NCBI GenBank assembly: GCA_905250885.1
Contig: CAJNOQ010002985.1
Location: 1-21,917, forward strand
Direction of reading: 5' to 3'
Length of the DNA: 21,917 nucleotides
Origin: Didymodactylos carnosus
Lineage: Eukaryota > Rotifera > Eurotatoria > Philodinida > Philodinidae
In this document: in pieces, positions 1-9,356 of the stretch
Layout: each line of letters opens with the position of its first letter
How positions within the stretch are numbered: position 1 is the stretch's first letter
Notes under the pieces: generated by a model
What the model saw: only the letters and a program-made list of their open reading frames with translations
The model's database searches: none
What the model was told of the DNA's origin: nothing
Program-made: the position numbers and the translations under genes

Positions 1-887
1 TTAGTTTTGGGTGTTTAATCTGATTCTTAGATATGCTAGATGTTGTTGTTATGCTTTTATGCGGATTTCTTTTATTCTACAGTGTTAAGCTATTCGCCTG
101 CGGTTCTGTTTAGACATTATTGCTAAAAACTACAGCTATTCCGTTTTTGCTATAAATCATTTAGCTGAACTGGCTCTGCGGAATCAAAAATCCGTAGATG
201 TCTCGGAATTTAACTTCCGAGAAGTTGTTGATTTTGAGGACTCCAATTATTTCGATTCGAATTAAAGTCAGAACTTATTCTCTAGAAACAAAGTGTAAAA
301 TCTTCGATCTCTCGGAAATATCGATGGGTTTAGAGAGATCGAAATAGTCGTCGAGGCCTCGAAACTCAACATTAGATAGGCGACTGACCTCGAGCCCTCG
401 GATATTCCGATCGGTTTCGATGGTTCAAAAAACTGTAGAGGGTTGGAAATTTAAGTTTCGATGGGCTAGACATTTCGAGGGATTGGAATTCCGATGGGGC
501 GCGTCCCCTCGAAAAATATTTCGATCCCTCGGGTAGGGATATTCGGAAACTTACGATCCCTCGCCGTACCTATCGAATGAGTTATTTTATCTGCTTGGGT
601 TCGGCAGCTCTAAGAGATATTTTATAATCGATTCAAAACAATTTTCCTGAATGTTCTGACAGCGATTATTAATCGATGCATAAGGAGCCAATAATGCAAA
701 TCTGGAGCAAAATGTTTTTCTAGTTTGTTCTACATGATTGTATTGAGCGCGTCGAGCTGATTAAGAAAATGTGTGTTTTGACTTTTCATAATCGATTTTT
801 AACGTCGAAAAATCAAAAAAAAAACTCAAAACAAACACTGTTCGAAACAGCCGGAGTATCCGACTTGTTTGCTAATTCGGCATGGTC
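1..887. other. Non-coding stretch, TCGA-rich patch at about 290-580
   Basis: No convincing coding region is visible on either strand. From about 290 to 580 the sequence is unusually rich in short variants of CCTCGAAA, TTCGAT and CCCTCGG, in both orientations, as if a short-unit repeat had decayed. TAATCGAT recurs near 627, 669 and 787. I cannot assign a function. Confidence 0.5.
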
Positions 888-1140
888 AAACTATTTTTTT
901 CCAATTTAGCGTCAAAAACTGAATTAAAAAATGATATTTGATCAGTTTCGAAGTTAAGAGCCTGGTCAGCATGGACATCCGAAAGTAACCGTCACGGATA
1001 GGTGTAAGTCATTTTATAAACCTATCTAGTTTTCTGCGTGAATAGTCGCAGCCCTCATTTGACCATCATTAAATTCGCCTTGAATTCAACTTTAAAAGCA
1101 TGCTTCGCTTCTTTTAAATTTTGTTTTGCTGCTGAGAAAA
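888..1140 (+). repeat. Dispersed repeat, copy A
   Basis: This stretch aligns in direct orientation with 21166-21422. Shared landmarks, in order, are a TCAAAC-plus-T-run, a TTTAGCGTCAAAAACTGAAT-like segment, GCATGGAYATC, ATAAACCTATCTA versus ACAAACCTAACTA, CTCATTTGACCATCATT versus GTCATTTGCATGTCATT, and TTTTGTTTTGCTGCTGA. The copies differ by many substitutions, so this is an old family. Part of it also forms the left arm of the inverted repeat at 1015-1763, so three copies exist in the window. Confidence 0.7.
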
Positions 1141-1763
1141 TTCAGTTTTTCTAAATCTGTGGCGAAAAAGTCGGTAATTCTGTCCCTAATTCTTAATTTT
1201 TTCCATCAGAACTCAACTTCTATGTAATAAAAATATCATATTCAGAATCAGGATCAAAACCTGAGTCGACCGGTGTGTATTTCGAAATTTTTAGTGTATT
1301 TTCATTTTTTGTTGAAAATCTCGATGATTTTTCAAGGTGAAAATTCGGAAAACATTAAAGTACTCGGATAGGATAGAGATACACATCGATCGACTCAATT
1401 TTTGATCCTGATTCCGAATATGATATTTTTATTACATAGAAGTTGAGTTCTGATGGGAAAAATTAAGAATTAGGGACAGAATTACCGACTTTTTCGCCAC
1501 AGATTTAGAAAAACTGAATTTTCTCAGCAGCAAAACAAAATTTAAAAGAAGCGAAGCATACTTTTAAAGCTGAATTCAATTATTCAATTATCTTCATGTG
1601 GATAATATTCTTCATAAATCTCTAGAGTTTGTCTAGACTCTTTCAGAGCTTCATTGTACTGTTCTCTTTCGTGAAAGGCACCACCCATATCTCTCAACAG
1701 CGAATTTAATAATGGTCAAATGAGGGCTGCAGCTATTCACACAAAAAATTAGATAGGTTTATA
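1015..1763. repeat. Large inverted repeat (arms 1015-1280 and 1379-1763)
   Basis: The left arm (1015-1280) reappears as its reverse complement at 1379-1763. The arms match nearly throughout, for example CAGAACTCAACTTCTATGTA on the left against its complement at about 1436-1455. The spacer of about 98 bp (1281-1378) is unrelated. The right arm is longer only because it carries an extra block of about 120 bp (about 1579-1700) that encodes a TPR fragment; without it the arms are about 266 and 263 bp. No transposase and no clear target duplication are visible. It could be a foldback element or a palindromic rearrangement of the dispersed repeat. Confidence 0.85.
1584..1700 (-). pseudogene. TPR (kinesin-light-chain-like) fragment
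   Basis: Read on the minus strand from 1700, the frame gives 38 residues and then a TGA (1586-1584). It contains DMGGAFHEREQYNEALKES followed by TLEIYEEYYPHEDN. This matches a tetratricopeptide helix pair of the kinesin-light-chain type: small residue-Gly near position 6-7, Gln-Tyr-x-x-Ala-Leu near 14-19, and the inter-repeat Pro-His. TPRs are protein-protein interaction repeats. Only one repeat unit survives. It is an insertion relative to the opposite arm of the surrounding inverted repeat, so it is a gene scrap carried into a repeat and not a working gene. The family call is fairly sure; the parent gene is unknown. Confidence 0.6.
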
Positions 1764-2389
1764 GTTAGACTGAATGTACGATTCAACACTTTTATGTATT
1801 CACATGCATAAACTTTATCATTCAAAAATAATAGTGCTGTATCAAATAAGAAATATTTGTCTTTTCACTTCTTGGCAAATGTCGAGAGTTCTTCTTTCTA
1901 GAGTGAATGTTCCTAAATAGAACGAAAAAATCATATATTTCTGCCAATCGATTAATGTGCAAAAATCTGCCAGTAAACTTGAAATTTTTTTATATCGGAT
2001 AGAGTGGACTCTCGCGCGTCGAATGGTAAAAGAATTTCTGAGTTTGGTCCACAGATGGCGGAGTTATAACCGGGAGTTTAAACGTGAATCGAGCCGTTCT
2101 AATTAGGTATCAATTCCCAATCAATTTCATTTTACCTAACATATATTCAAAGTGCATAATCTGTTATAGAAACGATGAGTCATTCAGCGTTAGTCCACAT
2201 ACCAGATGCATTCTTCTATTTCAGTTGACACGCGCATTATAGACCCTATATAAAAGTGATATGAAAACTTGAGTAGATTAAATAATAACTTCATAATACA
2301 CAGTAATTGAGAAAGTGTATAAATTTTATACTATAAACTAACAGAAATAAAATTGTTGTGCCCTCGTTTTGAGTTCATTGTCTAAGTGA
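1764..2389. other. Intergenic, no gene seen
   Basis: No coding signal is visible. A good TATA-box-like string, TATATAAAAG, lies at 2247-2256 on the plus strand, but nothing recognisable starts downstream except the structured repeat near 2400. It is listed as a possible but unproven promoter element. Confidence 0.4.
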
Positions 2390-2462
2390 ATCTGAGGTAA
2401 ATAATCTAGCCTGATTGCATCATGTTCCCGAAGAGAAGTTCGGGTAAAACATGGTATAACCA
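2390..2462 (+). repeat. Foldable dispersed element, copy 1
   Basis: One of three copies in the window (others at 8126-8195 plus and 10818-10863 minus). The core is TTGCATCATGTTCCCGAAG at 2415-2433, followed by GTTCGGGTAAAACATGG. It folds as an outer stem CATGTT/AACATG and an inner stem CCCGAA/TTCGGG (6-nt loop), separated on the 3' side by an unpaired TAA. Upstream similarity to copy 2 extends about 30 bp (GTGAATCTGAGGTAAATAAT against CTGAACTTGAGATGAATAAT). The pairing is kept despite loop changes, which suggests an RNA or a transposon subterminal hairpin. I do not recognise a known ncRNA family. Confidence 0.6.
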
Positions 2463-2735
2463 AGTCTGAAAGGGGATGTTAAGACATACAAGACGTCGGA
2501 AAAATTATGGATGATCCTTTTTGTAGCAAACGATTGAACTTTCGGAGGAACGGGCTTGACTTACTTAAAATCCTGCACATAATTAATCTCCACGGTAAAA
2601 TATTTGGTGTTGAGAGAACTGAAAATGAGTTCTCTATCTGGAATCTTTGATTTCATTGGTTTTTTGGTTGATTGAAAGAGATAAGGATAGAACAGAAAGA
2701 AGCAAAGCACAAAAGAACTTAGAGCCTTGCATTAG

Positions 2736-2925
2736 ATGGACATGGACAGCTTTTTCAAGTTTGTCCATGGACACAGATGGACATAGACAAACTGAAAAAC
2801 TTTTAAATTTTTTTCAAAGCAACAATTTAAAAAGCGTGAACATTCTATGAACAAAATGATGGACATGAACAGAGAAATTTTTTTGTCCATGGACATGGAC
2901 AAAAAAGAAGTGTCCATACAGGCCT
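2736..2925. repeat. TGGACA/TGTCCA-rich short repeat
   Basis: The hexamer TGGACA or its complement TGTCCA, plus one-base variants, occurs about a dozen times in 190 bp. It often forms the palindrome TGTCCATGGACA, as at about 2760-2771 and 2884-2895. A tandem form, GGACATGGACA, also occurs. The pattern looks like two short tandem clusters facing each other, possibly the ends of a small element or a protein-binding cluster. Confidence 0.6.
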
Positions 2926-2978
2926 CCGTACACAGTTGATAGAATCGAACACTTGAACTTTGATTCAAATGCAAAGAA

Positions 2979-3010
2979 TTTACTTTTGGACTAAATTGTC
3001 CAAAAGTAAA
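2979..3010. repeat. Perfect 13-bp hairpin
   Basis: The left arm TTTACTTTTGGAC (2979-2991) and right arm GTCCAAAAGTAAA (2998-3010) are perfect complements around a 6-nt spacer, TAAATT. It contains GGAC/GTCC, also found in the TGGACA cluster just upstream. No T-run or coding neighbour suggests termination. Confidence 0.75.
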
Positions 3011-4141
3011 CTCTGAGGTGTTCTCATCCGCAGAATATGAAACAAATGTCAATCTATGTTTGACCACTAAAGGCCTATTCTTTATTCACACGGCTAAAGT
3101 AGAAAGATTTATATGCCTCCGTTCTTATACTAACTGAAACTGGAGCGTACTTAAGACATAATCTTAATCATAGGATTTATTTGGTATTTTATAACAAAGA
3201 CATTGATGATGTCCAAATAGTAGTTCAAAACTGCAAAAAGGCGTGAAGAAATTATCTTCGCTTCAAACGAAGTTATAAAAGTAAGACATTTTATATATAT
3301 ATATGACAGTCATCGGAGTCCTTACGTGTGACGACTATTTTTATACGACGTGTTCTTCTTTCTGTTTACCATATGTGAAGACATTTCTTCATCGTGCACC
3401 CCTCAAAAAAAGCATTTTTCGACAAAAAAATCGATTTGGGCATTTATACATAGTTGTATAGCCCAATATATCTGCTTTCGAATGCACTATGATTTATTGG
3501 TTTTACGATGGTTTTTGAGGGTTTTACAGCGATTTTTCTGAGGCATCCATCATCAAAAACTGATTGATTTTTTATGGTTTTTCCGTGAAAATAACGCTTA
3601 CATATGGGAAAAAGCACGTTGCACATGTCTCTACATGTGCTCATTCGATTCGCCACAGCCGATAACCTACGACGAACTGCTCTCAGTTTTTTCCCTTTAC
3701 CACTTTCCAAAAAAAACCGCGATAATCAAAGGAGAAACTTGTTTTGCGTTTTTCTCGAAACTGTTTTTTTGTTTTACCTGATTGTGTGTCAAAGATTTCT
3801 CCACCATTTTAAATGCTAGAAAGCTCGGGAATGTTTTAAAATGAAGCTAAAGCTCAGCACTACAACCTAACCAAGCCAAAATTTTTGTTTTCAATGTAGT
3901 TTTTTACAAAAAAATCAAGTTTTCTAAAAAGTAAAAGTAAATTTTTTTAAAAAATCTTCCCCAAAAAAGCTTTTCAAATTTAAAAAAAAACTGGCTTGAG
4001 AGGGAGATTGACTAAGTATGAGAGGCACATTGATTGGGGATGAGAGGGAGATTGAAAAAAGTAGTATAATCTCCTCAACCTTGGAGTGAGATTAATACTG
4101 CAGTTAAATCAGTTTAGTTTTGGTCTTATACGTAATTGATG
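3011..4141. other. Intergenic, no gene seen; small repeats
   Basis: Short open frames exist but have no recognisable motif. Visible structure: a perfect 8-bp hairpin GCACATGT-CTCT-ACATGTGC at 3621-3640, and GAGAGGGAGATTGA repeated at about 3999-4012 and 4042-4055 with a degenerate version between. Confidence 0.4.
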
Positions 4142-4856
4142 TAAGATGCTGCTAAGGTCCTTCGAAGGAGACAAGCGAGGCGGAAAGCACTCGGCCTCCT
4201 TCAACAAAAAGCCCTCTAGAAATCCCTTTGAGATCTTCTGCAAATTCTCTAAAGCTCCGGATAATATCACCATCGTCATCTTCATCGTTTTCTACCCTCA
4301 GGTCGGTATTTTGACGTCAATCGGATGAAAAGTCATTAAGTTGTCGAAAAAGGATTTTGTCACTCGATTCCAAGTTCAGTAAACGGCCTATAACTTTCAA
4401 AAGAAAACTTTTCTCAAAAATTGGCACGCATAACTTTGTAGAGAATTTCACGGCGCGTCGAATAACGTCAAGCTTTTTGCTCTGCGGCCTTCCCTTCGAG
4501 ACTTGATTGGTTTTGAGATGTTTTTCGTTGGTTGGGTTTTGGATTTTGGCTAAAATCCAGTTTTAAGTATGAAACACTAAAAAGTACTTCATTCGATGCA
4601 GTTTTGGCTGCTGAATCCGAATATCGAAACCGTACCTCTCTATGACGTTGTGGTGAAAAGTTATCGATTAAATACTGCTAGACTACCGTTTTCGAGATCT
4701 TCAGTCGCTCTCAGTTTTTCGGCTTTTTCACCTCGAAAGCAACTTCGAAAAACGATCGGGACCACATATTCCTGATCAGCGCACTTTTCTCTATCGAATG
4801 ATGTATAAAAGAACCAAATCTAAAAAGCGTCGAAACCTTGTCTTAGCAGCATCTTA
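4142..4856. mobile_element. TA-flanked non-autonomous DNA element
   Basis: The 15-bp sequence TAAGATGCTGCTAAG at 4142-4156 recurs as a perfect reverse complement, CTTAGCAGCATCTTA, at 4842-4856. If the outer TA on each side is a target duplication, the element is about 711 bp with 13-bp inverted ends AGATGCTGCTAAG. A TA duplication is the habit of Tc1/mariner transposons. The interior shows no transposase, only AT-rich DNA and a palindrome TCCTTCGAAGGA just inside the left end. The superfamily is inferred only from the TA. Confidence 0.5.
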
Positions 4857-5245
4857 GCAATACTTTAACATGACATTGACAAACATAAATCTTACACCTT
4901 TATTACATGAAAAAGATTATTATCTGCACTTGAGTTGTTACTTTTTATAGAAAGATTTCAGAAGAAATGACGAATATATTTCAGATTCGAGTAAATTTAT
5001 ATATCCCTTATGATAGTTTTAGGCTACGATGATCTATACATCTCGATCGAATTAAAGATGTAAAAGGTTTTTAGGTTAACAAAATATATTCTTGTTTTTG
5101 ACTAATGAGATCTGTAGAACAAAGATAGATCGGTACACCTAGATACGACGTATTTAAAGAAGAGAATGATATGAATGTGCTTAGATGCGACGAAAAGGAA
5201 GGACATGCGTATGATACATTTTGAGTGATCTCTAACACTACGGCT
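4857..5245. other. Intergenic, no gene seen
   Basis: AT-rich sequence with no coding signal, RNA gene or repeat that I can recognise. Confidence 0.4.
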
Positions 5246-5630
5246 ACAGTACGCAAATAATTATCTTTAATCGTGATTAAAAGATAATCTCGATTAAGAA
5301 TTTTCTAATGTAACCGCAACTTTTTTAAATCACTATTAACTACATCTTCTCGTGATTAAGAAGATGTGTGCAACCGGACTAATCATGATTTGCTGGTATC
5401 AATTATTAGCATTCATATACGAGCGCTCATGTATGATATTAATCGTTTTTTCGATAGAGGCGGTTAAAGTTAATTGCGATTAAATTTAATCGTGATTAAA
5501 GATAATCATCTTTCAAACATGATTATCTTTAATCATGATTTTTAAAATAATCGTGATTAAAGTAACGGTTACACTAGTTTTATCACGATTAACAACCACA
5601 ATTAAATATAATTGCGATTATTTGCGTGGT
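5246..5630. mobile_element. Hairpin-rich MITE made of TAATC/GATTA motifs
   Basis: The ends are inverted: ACGCAAATAAT at 5251-5261 against its complement ending at 5627, with possible outer bases ACAGT and GGT and a candidate 5-bp duplication CGGCT (5241-5245 and 5631-5635). The interior carries many copies of the near-palindrome TAATCRTGATTA and GATAATC. The strongest internal hairpin pairs 5488-5509 with 5519-5540 (22-bp stem, one mismatch, 9-nt loop). GTAACCG near 5312 and CGGTTAC near 5565 form another inverted pair. No coding capacity is seen. The superfamily is uncertain. Confidence 0.6.
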
Positions 5631-5643
5631 CGGCTTGACCAAA

Positions 5644-6552
5644 CGTCACGGAATGACACTTTTTCTTCTTTCAATCTCGTTTTCTTTGTAACGGTGACAG
5701 CTGGGAAGTTCAAACATTCTGCACATATCGGGGTCATCAAGCTCTACAATATCCTAAAGTTTTACTTTACTTCGTGGTATGGATAATTTTTTATAGAAAA
5801 AATATCGGCCGTCATGGAATGGCAGAAAATGGAATGCTGCTTTCGGTGCTGTGGAAAGATGTTCAAAACTCAGCTCATCCTTACAGTTTGAAGAAATGTG
5901 ATCTATAGAAAAATTATAGTCTAGACTTTGGGTTGTCTATGGAAAAAAATAGAATTTCAAATCTATGTTTCGTTTTCGAAATATAGACGAAATACTATCG
6001 TCACGGAATGACATTATTTTTCCATGCTTCGAATGACCGAGTTTCTGTTTTGTGTTTTAAACACAGTTAACTTGAAAACTTGACATCAATGTGTTCGACA
6101 GCTTATTTCATTCAGTACTGATTATTCTATATACATGTTTTTATTCTAACAACAAAAATAATGTTTTTTTTCACAATAGATAAGTCAAAAAAAGTTGAAA
6201 ACGTTGAATGACATAAATAAGAATTTCAACAACTACAGCCATCAGATTTTCAGTTATAAAGCAACCGAAAGAAGTCTATACATTACCACATAATTTCCAC
6301 TGCAAACTAAATCAATCATAAATTCTTTTGGGCAAAAAAATGGCAGAAGCATTTCTTTTGCAAAAGAGTTCGGTTATGACTTTGTCATTCCGTAACGGTC
6401 TGTTTTCAATAAAGGAAACACTCCACTCATAAACTAATTATTACATTAGATAGACCATCAAAAATTAGCATTAGATCAGACATTTTCTTTTACACGGCTC
6501 TAGAAGCCAGGGAAAAATTAAACCTCAACAGTTATTTCGTCACGGAATGACA
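5644..6552. repeat. Cluster of a 15-bp motif, CGTCACGGAATGACA
   Basis: Exact copies lie at 5644-5658, 5999-6013 and 6538-6552 (plus). A one-mismatch copy lies inverted at 6383-6397, and a degenerate copy (CGTCATGGAATGGCA) at 5810-5824. The motif is itself a short inverted repeat, GTCA-CGGAA-TGAC. The flanks of the copies are not obviously alike. The inverted pair 5999/6397 could be the ends of a 399-bp element, but the extra copies argue for a scattered protein-binding-type site or nested insertions. No gene is seen between the copies. Confidence 0.65.
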
Positions 6553-7455
6553 CATGCAGTGATCATATTTGATTTCTTCTCTACGTAAAGATAGCAAGAG
6601 AAAAATAAAGCCAAATATAGTTCAAAATATACGTTAACATTGTTACTTTTGATATACGTAAAAAGAAAACAAATATAATAACAACAGAACCATACGTAAG
6701 TATTTGAACACATGGTGTGTCTATAGTGACAGATTTTGCTCAGAGACACCCATTACTTTCTGCTAGAGTATCTCATTAAAGAAACGCACCACAAAAATTC
6801 TAACCAGCGTTCAATAGATAGTCGAGCATACTCTAAAAGTTGGCGGTTTTATTTTTGTCAGATTTTGTATGTCGACTGTGACATAAAAGGAAACCGTTAC
6901 GTGGTCAGGCCGTAGTGTAAGAGTCGCAGTGCATCTATCTCTCTACTGGAAGTGTATGCAAGCAGAGTTGAAAAGCGAAAATTTCCGAAAACTCTCTGTA
7001 TTATTCTCTCTGGAGTGCTCATAATCAGAAAAGAAAATGGGAAGATGACACTTCCGCTTTTTTCTTCTTCATTCTTTTGTGTCAAACGGATAGAAATGCT
7101 CGTGCACGCAAATCTTATGGGAGAACAGCTATTTTCTCACCTTCTTGATGCCTGAAATGGTAATACGATACATATCTTTAAAGCGTTTTTTTTACACGAC
7201 TCTATATATATGTATACAGCAAATATGTGCGTGATTTTTGTCATTCTCATTTCAAAACGAGACATTACAGTGTTCCTTTTATATGAGGTTCTTATTTTGT
7301 TAATGTGAAGCAGAAATCATTTTTACTTACGCTTTTTAAATAGTCATTGGACTGATTAACAAAACATATGGCGTGACTAGATTTGAGGTTTAGCTCAGTG
7401 AGCTGAGATTTTTAGTAATTATGTATTTTAACGAGACTTTTATTTTCTTTTTTCT
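6553..7455. other. Intergenic, no gene seen
   Basis: Short frames on both strands near 6897-7155 overlap each other and show no family motif. AGCTCAGTGAGCT near 7392 resembles a tRNA D-arm by chance, but no acceptor stem or T-loop follows. Confidence 0.4.
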
Positions 7456-7463
7456 CTTAAACG

Positions 7464-7628
7464 CATGGCCGGCGGAAGGGGCGGGCGACCGCTCGGGGCG
7501 CTACAAAGCAAGGGGCGCCTTGGTTTTCTAATACTGATCAGGCGCATTTCAACAAGTACAGACAGAAGGGGTGGGGGCGCAAAAATAAATTTTCGCCCGG
7601 TATCATAATTTTGCTCGCGCTGGCCCTG
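7464..7628. mobile_element. Short hAT-like non-autonomous element
   Basis: A conspicuously GC-rich 165-bp island in AT-rich DNA. The ends are CATGGCCGGCG on the left and, reverse-complemented, CAGGGCCAGCG on the right, matching the CAGGG-like termini common in hAT transposons. It is flanked by CTTAAACG (7456-7463) and CTTAAACA (7629-7636), an 8-bp target duplication with one difference, also the hAT habit. Inside are GGGGCGGGCGACC, GGGCGCC and GGGGGCGCAAAA runs of the kind I associate with short animal hAT MITEs. The termini and duplication are seen in the sequence; the superfamily is inferred. Confidence 0.7.
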
Positions 7629-7636
7629 CTTAAACA

Positions 7637-8125
7637 GAACCATTTTGAGACACTTTCTTGAAAGACAACGCCTAGAGTCTCTTTGGACGCCGTTATAGCA
7701 ACCAGTAAGACAACATTCGGCTCCTGTTTCGACTTTCCTCCTGTCCTGAGACGGCTATTCTTCTACTACTATAAAACACTTATTACATGAATAGCAGCTC
7801 TTCAAACCCATTTTGAGAAAAGAACCAATGGCTATTGACTAGCTAACAAATTTCACTCAGTCAAGTAATCAACAGTTTATAACCGCTCTTTTGGCTTTCC
7901 CAAAATAGCATTGCTGTAGCCAAATAAATAATTTACTATGTTAGTGTACGGTAATTCTAATGAGAGAGCCAAGAGACAAATCCTTTCAACTTCTTGTTGT
8001 TGCAAATTTGAAACCTTTCTTTTAACCATTTCAGGTATCAAACGGTGTCTCAAAGTGTGTTAAAATCTGAGTACTCTTTTATGTTGACTGTGGAAAGTTC
8101 TCAAAATAAAAGCTTCTAGCTGAAC
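7637..8125. other. Intergenic, no gene seen
   Basis: No coding region, RNA gene or clear repeat is visible here. Confidence 0.4.
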
Positions 8126-8195
8126 TTGAGATGAATAATTTATCTTGATTGCATCATGTTCCCGAAGAGAAAGCTGGGTAAAACATGATGAAACC
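8126..8195 (+). repeat. Foldable dispersed element, copy 2
   Basis: It shares TTGATTGCATCATGTTCCCG and then GGGTAAAACATG with copy 1. Here the outer stem is longer, CATCATGTT/AACATGATG (9 bp perfect), while the inner stem is reduced to CCC/GGG with a larger loop. The unpaired TAA before AACATG is kept. The similarity fades about 10 bp after AACC. Confidence 0.6.
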
Positions 8196-8425
8196 AGCGT
8201 TGTACATTCTCAAGAAGAGCTCTTCGAAGGAGGTTTCTTGAACCTAAAAGTTTTGCGTTTTGATGTCTTGGAGCTAATATTTCGTACATAAACCAGATTT
8301 TTTCGAGCCACGACATAAAACTATCTCATAAAGTCAAGATTTTAACTATAAAAGAAACTTTTCACCAAGAATATTATTTGGTGAATATAGCCAGACTGAC
8401 GGTGAGGAGAGTTTAAAGGCTGTCC

Positions 8426-8542
8426 TCTCAGTTCGTCCCAAATTGACTTCTCAATTCGTCCCACGAAGCTTTTTTTCTCAGTTGGTCCCATCAACACTTC
8501 TCTCTCAGTTCGTCCCATATATTTTTTTCTCAATTCGTCCCA
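8426..8542 (+). repeat. Left array of 15-bp motif, five copies
   Basis: TCTCARTTCGTCCCA occurs at 8426-8440, 8449-8463, 8476-8490 (one change), 8503-8517 and 8528-8542, with starts spaced 23, 27, 27 and 25 bp apart. The regular spacing inside a transposon end resembles an array of transposase-binding sites. That role is inferred. Confidence 0.8.
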
Positions 8543-8581
8543 GATATTTATATTTGCGCCTAAAAATAAATAAAGTGTTGT

Positions 8582-8713
8582 ACCATCGTTTAGTCGACGG
8601 CGATGGTATTGTAGACAATACAAGATCCGTGTACGTAGCAAAATACCATCGAACAGTTTAGACGACGGCGATGGGTATTGTACACAAGACTAAGTGCGCG
8701 TGCGTGGCAAAAT
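8582..8713 (+). repeat. Tandem duplication of a hairpin unit
   Basis: Two units of about 62-68 bp (8582-8643 and 8645-8713) each begin ACCATCG, contain TTTAG-GACGGCGATGG and TATTGTA-ACAA, and end near a G-rich CGTRxGTRGCAAAAT. CCATCG pairs with CGATGG inside each unit (8583-8588 with 8601-8606; 8646-8651 with 8669-8674). It lies inside the element at 8419-9363. Confidence 0.65.
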
Positions 8714-9264
8714 GTGTCGTGTTAGCCACTACTATCACAAATTTAAATCTAAATAAGTTAAACTGTTTTGTTCATCAAAAAAGCTGAATGAAGTTGAATT
8801 AGTTATAAAATGTGGTAGAGCAGTTAAAACTACCCAGATCAAAAAATAATACTTACTGTTAAAGTAAAATAGTAGTACTTAAATACTAGAATTAAAAATA
8901 ATAGTTACTGTTACCATTTTTCAAATAATATAAATATATTACAGTTGTTTCACTTGAGACTAGTTTCGTCTTTATGCACAAGGCAACATCAGTCAGATGA
9001 TGACAAAAAATTTTCTCTTCTCTGAAGCACAGAAGAAATAGAAAAAGAAACACATGTAAAGAGCACAAACATGTAACCTAGTCCATTATTTAGTCATACA
9101 ATCCTCGAGAATCCAATACCTCGAAAAGCATCTTTATGTTCTTGTTTTCGCTTTTCTCGTTGTTTGTCCAAAATAATTGCTTATACAAACACAACAGTCA
9201 TATATATCACCGTACGCAAGAGGTACGAACAACTATATTAAAGCTAATTAAGTGCAAACTGATA

Positions 9265-9356
9265 TGGGACGAACTGCGAGAGAAATGTTGATGGGACGAA
9301 CTGAGAAAAAAAGCTTCGTGGGACGAATTGAGAAGTCAATTTGGGACGAACTGAGA
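9265..9356 (-). repeat. Right array of 15-bp motif, four copies
   Basis: The reverse complement of the left-array motif, TGGGACGAACTGAGA and variants, occurs at 9265-9279, 9292-9306, 9319-9333 and 9342-9356. Starts are 27, 27 and 23 bp apart, mirroring the spacing of the left array from its end inward. The last copy ends exactly 7 bp before the 8-bp duplication, as on the left. Confidence 0.8.

Noticed and set aside
2390..2462. Foldable element as a hammerhead ribozyme or spliced leader
   Set aside because: The hammerhead core strings CTGATGA and GAAA are not placed correctly, and it does not resemble the bdelloid spliced leader as I recall it.
6897..7155. Pair of opposite-strand frames of about 65 codons
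   Set aside because: Mutually overlapping, no motif, no context; most likely chance.
7380..7440. tRNA-like AGCTCAGTGAGCT
   Set aside because: No acceptor stem, anticodon arm or T-loop can be formed around it; it is simply a short palindrome.
7440..7643. Arginine/proline-rich minus-strand frame
   Set aside because: It is produced by the GC-rich hAT-like MITE, and its start and end fall at the element edges.
8342..8661. Open frames with repeated FVPRSFFSQL-like peptide on one strand and GRTE-like peptide on the other
   Set aside because: These are translations of the 15-bp site array in the transposon end, not a protein.
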